Position numbers and translations under genes: made by a program | Notes under the pieces: model-generated | What the model was told of the DNA's origin: nothing | The model's input: only the letters and a program-made list of their open reading frames with translations | Database searches by the model: none | DNA from: Allomuricauda sp. | GTDB taxonomy: Bacteria; Bacteroidota; Bacteroidia; Flavobacteriales; Flavobacteriaceae | NCBI GenBank assembly: GCA_028289745.1 | Contig: JANQOD010000091.1 | Location: 1 to 28,211 of the forward strand | Direction of reading: 5' to 3' | Length of the DNA: 28,211 nucleotides | Part shown: positions 15,901 through 21,112 of the stretch, in pieces | Layout of the letters: the number at the start of each line of letters is the position of its first letter | How positions within the stretch are numbered: position 1 is the first letter of the stretch

Positions 15901-16046
15901 CGGAATACAGAATACCCATGGCCATCGTGACCATTGGCGGCATGATCACTTCTACGGTGCTGACCCTGTATTTGATTCCCTCCCTGTTTTATGTCATTAG
16001 AAGTAGAAGGCAAAAAAAGGCAGCGCATGAAACCCTCAAAAATTGA
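12936..16046 (+). CDS. RND efflux permease with TM4 aspartates missing and an Asp pair in TM10
   Basis: A 1036-residue AcrB-family inner membrane transporter with the usual two-fold repeat: TM1 near residues 10-28, first porter domain, TM2-6 (about 335-490), TM7 (about 540), second porter domain, TM8-12 (about 860-1020). In AcrB, Asp407 and Asp408 of TM4 and Lys940 of TM10 form the proton relay. Here the TM4 motif is ALVSNSIVVLENI (Ser413, Asn414 in place of the two Asp), whereas TM10 reads GLVVNDDILIHDYTEQ (Asn931 at the Lys940 position, then Asp932 and Asp933). The carboxylates therefore appear to have moved to the pseudo-symmetric helix. The gene is otherwise full length and intact, so this is not decay. 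Substrate unknown. The stop lies 20 bases inside the next gene. Confidence 0.93.
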   Translation: MKVTHFAVSRPVTTSMVFLALLLFGFMSYVKLPVNLMPEVNLPAMVIITDYPGATPGEVETEITNLLEKEVATINGLKLMQSYSMPNMSMIIVQFELDKDQDKAMAELRNKIDLVVSFLPKEAKLPFVRKRSKPLLAPFSMNSGSVVDLIITGNVDANKLYQLSRREIKDKISRIDGVTKIEFNGGKLREIHVEVDKNGLYGLGMNITAVATQLKDNNVDMSGGDIVREDRESIIKTGTKYNSVHSVKNTYVATPYGEKKLTDFAAVKDTFRIAKKDAFFYDGIEKKELNNIVGISVQKSSTANAVAIAKAVKELVPEIQKNLPEGVTLSLPFDSSEYIESSVNDAMMNVILGIIVTGLILFLFVNNIKATVIVSISIPVSLIINFLAMRLFDGSLNMLSLMSFAVAIGALVSNSIVVLENILRLKREGLPIKEACVTGTQEVFTAVLASTGTNLVVFLPIASMNSIVGAFFREYALTISFATIFSLLVSITLTPMLASILLKNDPKPSKFSNWIIRSFDRLQELYERSLRRLMSRKRNPIILFAVMFFFFVMSMGLLGEIGFEFEPESDNGDLFVELEMQPGTSIEKNRELTKLVEQKIAAYPEVKAVLSMLGSKNSFTTGANYTNISLKLNKSVERELSNAQIGEKLLNELKEIPEIKPVVATTSSEESGDLGFSLKSNDAAQLSRANDQVMDLLKDVEGLISFESSLRNGPPLLQFQPKKRLLAELGISVNELALVIRSAITGIKATVMSENDVEYNINIKVPVSQANSVEDIKQLPVHTATGMFTVGQLAEVSYETAPAQILHKEKSKTAEFSATLAPGHILGDVRAAIDSKLNEINLPDGVDFQWSGNVEELDNTVADMTITFLLALVLMYMLLASLMESLWQPLVIFTTVPMALIGVFVIMYVAGTTMNIMSLMAIITLLGLVVNDDILIHDYTEQLMHKKKMDIHSATILSGKTKMKAVIMTTVAIIFGMLPNAIGLGDAGAEYRIPMAIVTIGGMITSTVLTLYLIPSLFYVIRSRRQKKAAHETLKN

Positions 16047-16272
16047 AATCGCAAAGTTCTCGACCGTAATGATCGTTTTTCTGATAGGAATGATCATAAT
16101 GATCGTCCATAAAGTGCAAAACACATGGATTTGGATCGGGTACATCAGTGTTTGGTGGTGGGCAGAAGTGAAAATAGCCAAGAACTTTCATGTAAAACTG
16201 TGGGTCTGGGTGCTCATTTTGGCACTGATTCTAACGATAGATGCACTGGTGATCTTGTACTTCGTACCCTAA
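16027..16272 (+). CDS. Small Trp-rich membrane protein coupled to the RND permease gene
   Basis: An 81-residue protein with two or three hydrophobic segments (about residues 10-29, 32-46 and 57-79). The middle segment WIWIGYISVWWWAEV is unusually rich in tryptophan. The start at 16027 (MKPSKIEI) lies 20 bases before the permease stop, with an AAAAAAGGC stretch upstream; a start at 15991 would lie further inside the permease and add basic residues. I do not recognise a family. The overlap suggests translation coupled to the permease and a possible accessory role in the pump, as small membrane peptides such as AcrZ have, but there is no visible similarity to AcrZ. Confidence 0.6.
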   Translation: MKPSKIEIAKFSTVMIVFLIGMIIMIVHKVQNTWIWIGYISVWWWAEVKIAKNFHVKLWVWVLILALILTIDALVILYFVP

Positions 16273-16291
16273 CGGCAAAATGATGCGAGTA

Positions 16292-16332
16292 GATGGTGGA
16301 AACACTATAGGCGCCATCGAATCCATTTTTTA
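16292..16332 (+). terminator. Possible terminator of the first efflux operon
   Basis: GATGGTG (16292-16298) can pair with CGCCATC (16312-16318) over seven positions including one G-U, followed eight bases later by TTTTTT. The loop of 13 and the distance of the T-run make it a weak but plausible intrinsic terminator 20 bases after the small membrane protein gene. Confidence 0.4.
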
Positions 16333-16423
16333 ATGCACTATTCGTGAAGCATAAGTAGCATCTAGCACAAAATCAATTCTATAAAGACCGAAGGCGACAC
16401 TCCATTTTTTTGGGCATTAATGC

Positions 16424-16431
16424 TACATTTG
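16424..16431 (+). promoter_or_regulatory. TACATTTG element directly before the AraC regulator gene
   Basis: A perfect TAnnTTTG match ending five bases before the ATG at 16436. If it is used, the transcript would start at or within a few bases of the ATG, giving a leaderless or nearly leaderless mRNA, or the true start codon would lie further downstream. One such match can occur by chance. Confidence 0.35.
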
Positions 16432-16435
16432 CCCT

Positions 16436-17548
16436 ATGGATGCTTTAAACATAGCCCCCTTATTAAGTCTCACTGTGGGGGTGTTTTTGTTTGTTTTCAT
16501 TTTATTCAGAAAATCGGGGCTGGGCAGGGATAAAAGGCTTCGCTATGTTTTGGCGGCGCTGGTCTTTTATTTTGCATTTGTATCGTTTGACTACTACACT
16601 ACCCTGAGCGAGCGTGGGAGCAATTGGTATTTTGGAATATCGTATATGTTCCATCATCTGGTAGGGTTTCTGTTCTATTACTTTATTGCCTTATTGATAA
16701 AGTTGCCGGTAGCCTTTAAAAAATGGGTGTTTATCGTTATCGGCCTTACCCTGCTGAGATGGTCGTTCTTTTATCCTCTTTTTGAGTATGAAAATATAGA
16801 TGAGTTCTTTGCATTATTACAGGCCTCAGAGTATGCCGAGTGGTTGTTTATGGAATACCTTTTGGTCACCTTACTCAATATTTTCTTTTTCTTCTTGGCA
16901 TTCTATCGGTTTAGAAAAGCGCCGATGGCATTGGTGCTTACCAAAGACGAAAGGCTCAAGTACAAATGGGCCAAATTGATATTGATCGCACTTGTTATTT
17001 TGCAACTGGGCATGTTCATCAACCTTTTGATAAACGGGTATACCTTGGACACCTATCAGATCTCCATGAAGTTTGAATCGCTGTTGATCGCTATTTTCTT
17101 TTTCATTTTTGCCTATTCCATTATGCATTTTCCGGTATTTGCCTTTTCGGGCGACTTTGAAGATCTACCCGAAGAGACCAAAAAGAAATATGCAAAATCT
17201 TCATTGAAAGATTCATCAGAACTCTTTGATCAAATAAGCACCTTGGTAAGGGAAGAACAATTGTATCTTGATTTCGACTTAAAATTGAACACATTATCTG
17301 AAAAGTTGGGAAGCTCTATTCACCATGTTTCACAGGCGATCAATCAAAATTCGGGCATGAGCTTTCCCGATTTTATCAATGGTTTTCGAATCGAGGAAGC
17401 AAAAAAGCGACTGCTCATGCCAAAACCGGATACCATTTTTGCCATATCGCTCGACGTGGGGTTCAACAGCAAAGCGGCATTTTATACGGCCTTTAAAAAA
17501 GTGACCTCCCAAACCCCCACAGAATTTAAGAAGGCCTCCAAAAGTTAA
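16436..17548 (+). CDS. Membrane-bound AraC-family transcriptional regulator
   Basis: A 370-residue protein with about seven hydrophobic segments in the first 235 residues and a C-terminal AraC-type double helix-turn-helix (about 265-368). The DNA-binding part shows LNTLSEKLGSSIHHVSQAIN for the first HTH, then FINGFRIEEAKKRL and DVGFNSKAAFYTAFKKVTSQTPTEFKK for the second, which is the family signature region. This architecture, with a polytopic sensor joined to an AraC output, is frequent in Bacteroidetes. It follows the first efflux operon on the same strand by 163 bases and could regulate it, but it has its own candidate promoter and a strong terminator behind it. Signal unknown. Confidence 0.9.
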   Translation: MDALNIAPLLSLTVGVFLFVFILFRKSGLGRDKRLRYVLAALVFYFAFVSFDYYTTLSERGSNWYFGISYMFHHLVGFLFYYFIALLIKLPVAFKKWVFIVIGLTLLRWSFFYPLFEYENIDEFFALLQASEYAEWLFMEYLLVTLLNIFFFFLAFYRFRKAPMALVLTKDERLKYKWAKLILIALVILQLGMFINLLINGYTLDTYQISMKFESLLIAIFFFIFAYSIMHFPVFAFSGDFEDLPEETKKKYAKSSLKDSSELFDQISTLVREEQLYLDFDLKLNTLSEKLGSSIHHVSQAINQNSGMSFPDFINGFRIEEAKKRLLMPKPDTIFAISLDVGFNSKAAFYTAFKKVTSQTPTEFKKASKS

Positions 17549-17579
17549 CTCCAATATAAATCACGTCAATATCAAAAGC

Positions 17580-17607
17580 GCCTTGCCCATGGTTCAAGGC
17601 ATTTTTT
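17580..17607 (+). terminator. Intrinsic terminator behind the AraC regulator gene
   Basis: GCCTTG (17580-17585) pairs with CAAGGC (17595-17600) around a 9-base loop, directly followed by ATTTTTT. It lies 31 bases after the regulator stop codon. Confidence 0.75.
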
Positions 17608-17696
17608 ATGTTCAGTATTATAGGGAGCGGCATTCTTGCAAATCGCACAGGCTACTTTTGACCATAATCCATTAAAAGATAGTCGTATGAAATGAG

Positions 17697-17745
17697 CATA
17701 AACTTTTTAATCATACCTGTCGAACATGATTAAAACAAGTTTATG
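17697..17745. repeat. Long imperfect inverted repeat (18 paired bases, 11-base loop)
   Basis: Left arm 17697-17714 (CATAAACTT then TTTAATCAT) is complementary to right arm 17726-17745 (ATGATTAAA, two extra bases, AAGTTTATG). Loop is ACCTGTCGAAC. It lies between the AraC terminator and the secreted-protein gene at 17821. It has no U-run and is far longer than the other operators of the window. It could be an operator, an mRNA leader structure or a transposon remnant; I see no target-site duplication that would settle the latter. Confidence 0.6.
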
Positions 17746-17820
17746 TGAAAGTGAAGCGATTCTATCTGTGCTAAACTTTGGAATAGCTTTATTTTCAATT
17801 AATTACAAAAATTTAAACAG

Positions 17821-18219
17821 ATGAAAGCTCTAAAAATAATGACTGCCCTGGTAGTATTCGTGTCGATCACAAATTTGACCGCGCAAAACAATCCTTTGGC
17901 CGGAAAGTGGGAAGCGGAGTATGAGGAGAACAATGAGAAATCGTACGTGACCTATGAATTCAGAAATGAAAATGGAAAACTTACTTGTTATACCACCTAC
18001 ATTAAAGACGATAAAGGTCGTGGTGGAGAACATGAATCATTGGCCATAAAAAACGTACTATTTGAAGGGGAAAAAGGTAAGGGAACGTTCATATTTGCCC
18101 ACGAAGGGAAAAACTATGAGGTCAGGGCCAACCTTAAGTTAAGGGACGGCAATACCTTGATAGTAAGCTATTCGGCCTGGGGCTATTCCGATAGCGAAAC
18201 TTGGAAACGGTCAAAATAG
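17821..18219 (+). CDS. Small secreted protein of unknown function
   Basis: A 132-residue protein with a signal peptide (about 22 residues, ending TAQ). The mature part of about 110 residues starts NNPLAGKWEAEYEE and consists of alternating polar and hydrophobic stretches predicted to be beta strands, finishing with SDSETWKRSK. The GKW start and W-x-R end resemble small lipocalin-like beta barrels common in flavobacteria, but I do not recognise a specific family. A weak -7 candidate (TAGCTTTA, 17784-17791) lies 30 bases upstream. The ABC-type membrane protein gene follows after only 6 bases, so both are one operon. Confidence 0.75.
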   Translation: MKALKIMTALVVFVSITNLTAQNNPLAGKWEAEYEENNEKSYVTYEFRNENGKLTCYTTYIKDDKGRGGEHESLAIKNVLFEGEKGKGTFIFAHEGKNYEVRANLKLRDGNTLIVSYSAWGYSDSETWKRSK

Positions 18220-18225
18220 TTTTCA

Positions 18226-19131
18226 ATGCTGAACGGACGGCAAATAGTCGACAAGGATAGAATCTGGAAAGGGATCAAAAAACAACTCGATTCTAAAAGG
18301 GTGACCATACGGTCGGTGCTCTTGGAATTCAAGTGGAAGCTTATCTTCATATTTTTCCTGATCTTGGTCGAATCGGCTATCGAGTTGCTGATTCCCTTGT
18401 TCATAGGTTTTGCTATAGACAGTGCCCTTAACGGAAGCTATATGGGTGCCATTCAGCTTGGCGTATTGGGTACGCTCATCATTCTGATCGGTGGGGGACG
18501 CCGATTTTTCGATTCAAGAATTTATGCCAAGATATATCGCAGGCTGGGCAATGCAACACTCTTGAAAATGGAGGAAGACCGGTCATCGGTCAAAACCGCA
18601 AGATTGGGAATGATCAACGAAATCGTCGAGTTTTTAGAAAATTCCCTTCCCGCGTTGATCTCTACCATTATCGGAATGGCAGGAGTGGTCATCATCATTG
18701 CGAGTCTGAATCTCAACGTATTTCTTGTAGGGCTTGCAGCCACATTTTTGGTCTTTCTCATTTATTTTTTGACCAGAAAAAGAACTACACGCTTCAATAG
18801 TAGCTATAACAACGAGTTTGAAAAACAGGTAGATGTTATCACGACAAACGATGGCGCCTTACTGGCATCGCATCTAAAAAAAATGATGAAATGGAATATT
18901 AAACTATCCGATCTGGAGGTGTTCAATTTTTCAATGTCGTGGTTGGTCTTAATGGCCTTTTTGGCACTTTCGATAGTTCTCTCGGTCAGCGCGGGCACTA
19001 TGGCACATGGAGCTTTATTTTCACTGATCATCTATGTTTTTCAATATTTGGAAAGCGTAATCGCCTTACCGGCGTTTTATCAAAATTGGTTGCGATTGAA
19101 AGAAATAAAGGAACGGTTGGAAAAGCTGTGA
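18226..19131 (+). CDS. ABC transporter six-helix membrane domain protein without ATPase
   Basis: A 301-residue protein that covers only the transmembrane domain of an ABC exporter (type ABC_membrane_3, PF13748). Hydrophobic segments lie at about residues 37-62, 69-90, 140-160, 162-182, 230-255 and 260-282. No Walker A, signature LSGGQ or Walker B motif follows, and the frame ends in a natural stop after the sixth helix (KEIKERLEKL), so this is not an obvious truncation. It follows the small secreted protein by 6 bases. Such stand-alone domains must either use an ATPase encoded elsewhere or act without one; the sequence does not tell. Confidence 0.8.
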   Translation: MLNGRQIVDKDRIWKGIKKQLDSKRVTIRSVLLEFKWKLIFIFFLILVESAIELLIPLFIGFAIDSALNGSYMGAIQLGVLGTLIILIGGGRRFFDSRIYAKIYRRLGNATLLKMEEDRSSVKTARLGMINEIVEFLENSLPALISTIIGMAGVVIIIASLNLNVFLVGLAATFLVFLIYFLTRKRTTRFNSSYNNEFEKQVDVITTNDGALLASHLKKMMKWNIKLSDLEVFNFSMSWLVLMAFLALSIVLSVSAGTMAHGALFSLIIYVFQYLESVIALPAFYQNWLRLKEIKERLEKL

Positions 19132-19169
19132 GTATTCGAAGTGATTCTTGTCAGGTTGCACCACAATAC

Positions 19170-19571
19170 TCAACGAGCGGCCTTTGGCGAAAAAATTTTC
19201 TCAAGACTGCTTTTGGTCAGGGGTTTGTCAAAATATCCGGAAATCAGGGAATGTTGTTTTGCGATGGCCCTATCTTTTGAGTTTACAAATGCTGAGAGTA
19301 CGTAAATCTCAGGTTTTTTGCAATCCCCTGTTAGCAACTCGAGGTTCTCGATAAATGCCCATCCGTCCATATCGCCCATGACCAAATCTAGAAGAATGAT
19401 ATCGGGCAATGCTTTCTTTTCATCCAACAGGCCGGCGCAGACCCTTAATCCCTCTTCGGCACTGCCACAAGCCACTATATTGAACTCTTTATCGTATTGC
19501 TCAATACAATAACGGGTCGCAAATTGCGATACCAGATCATCATCTATGATAAAAATTGTAGTCGGTTTCAA
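19170..19571 (-). CDS. Single-domain response regulator (CheY-like receiver), TTG start
   Basis: A 133-residue receiver domain with no output domain. Acidic pocket Asp10-Asp12, phospho-acceptor Asp62 in IILLDLVMGDMDGW, Ser93 in VLSA and Lys116 in FDKPLT are all in the expected places. The start is TTG at 19571: a TAG stop lies in frame two codons upstream and no ATG occurs before the conserved pocket. It converges with the ABC-type membrane protein gene (38 bases between the stops). No histidine kinase is in the window, so it is an orphan that probably works by protein contact. Confidence 0.9.
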   Translation of the reverse strand: MKPTTIFIIDDDLVSQFATRYCIEQYDKEFNIVACGSAEEGLRVCAGLLDEKKALPDIILLDLVMGDMDGWAFIENLELLTGDCKKPEIYVLSAFVNSKDRAIAKQHSLISGYFDKPLTKSSLEKIFSPKAAR

Positions 19572-19667
19572 ATACTAGCGTTTGGTCAGAGTGTATCACT
19601 CCACTAACAAAACTACTATCTTTCTAAAGACCTGAGAATCAAATTCGTTGTTTTTAAGCAATAAACC

Positions 19668-19679
19668 GCCCAATTGGGC
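19668..19679. repeat. Perfect 12-bp palindrome GCCCAATTGGGC
   Basis: It lies in the 153-base gap between the response regulator and the second YeeE gene, downstream of the latter. With only four bases as a possible loop and no good T-run it is a poor terminator; it could be a protein-binding site or chance. Confidence 0.25.
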
Positions 19680-19724
19680 CAAACACGGTCAAAGGTGAAA
19701 TTCTTTGGATATACTGCACACAAA

Positions 19725-20138
19725 TCAATGCGGCAGGACCTTTTTCAAGAGACCATAGGCAAAAGCCCCGAGCAATGCCCCAAAAATAACCACCAAAATT
19801 GGCCAATACCCTGCGCCGGCCAATACGTACATCGGCCCCGGACATGCACCGGCCAAAGCCCAACCCAGACCGAAGAGGGTGCCACCAACTGCGTAACGAA
19901 CGACCCCTTTCTCTTTGGGCCTTATGGTAATCTTTTCACCAAAAAACGATCGTACGCCAGACTTTTTGACCCATCTGGTGAAAAGCACGCCCAATACCAA
20001 AGCCGAACCTATGATACCGTACATGTACAGGGCGTCGAATTGAAACATTTCATAAATGCGAAACCAAGAAGCGGCTTCTGATTTGAACAAGACAATTCCA
20101 AAAAAAACACCGACCAAAAGAAATAACAAACTTTTCAT
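19725..20138 (-). CDS. YeeE/YedE-type sulfur compound transporter, C-terminal half (DUF6691)
   Basis: A 137-residue membrane protein with four hydrophobic segments. The signature LFGLGWALAGACPGPMYVLAG (about residues 88-108; Cys99) is typical of the second half of YeeE/YedE transporters, in which conserved cysteines relay thiosulfate or another sulfur compound across the membrane (TsuA family). It is 3 bases behind the gene for the other half, so the two products presumably form one transporter that is a single chain in other bacteria. Confidence 0.88.
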   Translation of the reverse strand: MKSLLFLLVGVFFGIVLFKSEAASWFRIYEMFQFDALYMYGIIGSALVLGVLFTRWVKKSGVRSFFGEKITIRPKEKGVVRYAVGGTLFGLGWALAGACPGPMYVLAGAGYWPILVVIFGALLGAFAYGLLKKVLPH

Positions 20139-20141
20139 GGC

Positions 20142-20699
20142 CTAAAAAATTAAGGGAAACAATACGTGCACCATTACCAATCCGCCTGCGAAAAAACCGA
20201 TTACGGCAATCAACGAAGGTAATTGCAGGTCGCTCAGGCCCGAAATGGCATGGCCCGAGGTACAGCCTCCCGCATAACGGGCACCAAACCCCACCAAAAA
20301 ACCGCCCATGAGCAAAATGCCCCAAACCAAAGGTGCTGATAGCGCTTCGGCAGAAAAAAGCTCTAAGGGCAAATACGCTTCACCGGCACTCTTGAAACCG
20401 AGCAGGTTCAATTTTTCAATACTATGGTCGCTTATGGCAACTTGATCGTCCGGTGACAAAAAATTGGCCCCGATAAAACCGCCCAATACCGCTCCCATTA
20501 TCACCAACAGATTCCATCTACGGGGTCGGATATCTACCCTGAAATAATCGGTAAATTTTCCAGCACCGCTCAAAGAACAAAGGGTTTCGAGGTTTGATGA
20601 CATACCGAAGCGTTTCCCCATCAATACCAATACGGCCATGGTCAATGCGATCAAAGGCCCAGAAACATACCAAGGCCAAGGGCTGTACAATGCTTCCAT
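20142..20699 (-). CDS. YeeE/YedE-type sulfur compound transporter, N-terminal half
   Basis: A 185-residue membrane protein with about five hydrophobic segments. Cys41 (SNLETLCSLSGAG) and Cys146 in GARYAGGCTSGHAISG are the family's conserved cysteines; in TsuA such residues carry thiosulfate through the pore. It is encoded with the second half-transporter 3 bases downstream and has a weak -7 candidate (TATGTTTC, 20735-20742) upstream. It probably imports thiosulfate or a persulfide-type compound. Placement between a DUF2892 gene and the partner half is common in sulfur-related clusters of Bacteroidetes. Confidence 0.9.
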   Translation of the reverse strand: MEALYSPWPWYVSGPLIALTMAVLVLMGKRFGMSSNLETLCSLSGAGKFTDYFRVDIRPRRWNLLVIMGAVLGGFIGANFLSPDDQVAISDHSIEKLNLLGFKSAGEAYLPLELFSAEALSAPLVWGILLMGGFLVGFGARYAGGCTSGHAISGLSDLQLPSLIAVIGFFAGGLVMVHVLFPLIF

Positions 20700-20790
20700 T
20701 GTTTTTTTTTACAAAAATGCACAAATAACCATAAGAAACATACCGTTGGCCCTAATCATCGGGCCCATACCTGACGAACAGGGCAAAAAA

Positions 20791-20976
20791 TCAGTCTTTT
20801 ACTCCCAATTTCTTTAAAATATCTTCCATCAAGCACCATTTGGTGATCGACGATTGCAAGAGATTAGCCCCGACAAAAGCGGTGAACCACAACCAGTTTT
20901 GGTTTACATAAATGGCCAAAATCAGGCTTATCAAAACAAAACTTCCGGCAATGGCCCGTATTGCTCTATTTCTCAT
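20791..20976 (-). CDS. DUF2892 (YgaP-like) small membrane protein
   Basis: A 61-residue protein with two hydrophobic segments (about 7-24 and 28-45), beginning with a basic MRNRAIRAIAGS and containing FTAFVGANLLQSSITKWCLMEDILKKLG. This matches the DUF2892 pattern (hydrophobic hairpin, then a cysteine before a short tail), the membrane part found in the rhodanese YgaP. No rhodanese domain is attached. It lies between the second RND operon and the YeeE pair on the same strand, and a second DUF2892 gene occurs at 27263. Likely role in handling sulfane sulfur at the membrane, by association only. Confidence 0.8.
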   Translation of the reverse strand: MRNRAIRAIAGSFVLISLILAIYVNQNWLWFTAFVGANLLQSSITKWCLMEDILKKLGVKD

Positions 20977-21069
20977 TAGTACAGATTATTCAAGTTCATA
21001 TAAATCGTTCTATGGGCATACCGCTTAAGTCTGAGACTCCTGCGGCCTTTAGAGTTCCCTATACTTCCT

Positions 21070-21089
21070 TGCGGTACTCCTACACCGCA
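21070..21089. repeat. Short hairpin TGCGGT/ACCGCA behind the second RND gene
   Basis: Six-base arms around an 8-base loop, 24 bases behind the permease stop on the minus strand. No T-run follows on the minus strand, so it is at best a weak attenuator or an mRNA-stabilising end. Confidence 0.3.
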
Positions 21090-21112
21090 GTGAGCATTAT
21101 CATTTTCATGGC

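Noticed and set aside
19131..19170. AGTATT/AATACT pairing between the convergent stops as a bidirectional terminator
   Set aside because: Only six A/T-rich pairs with a 28-base interior and no T-runs; not enough to call.
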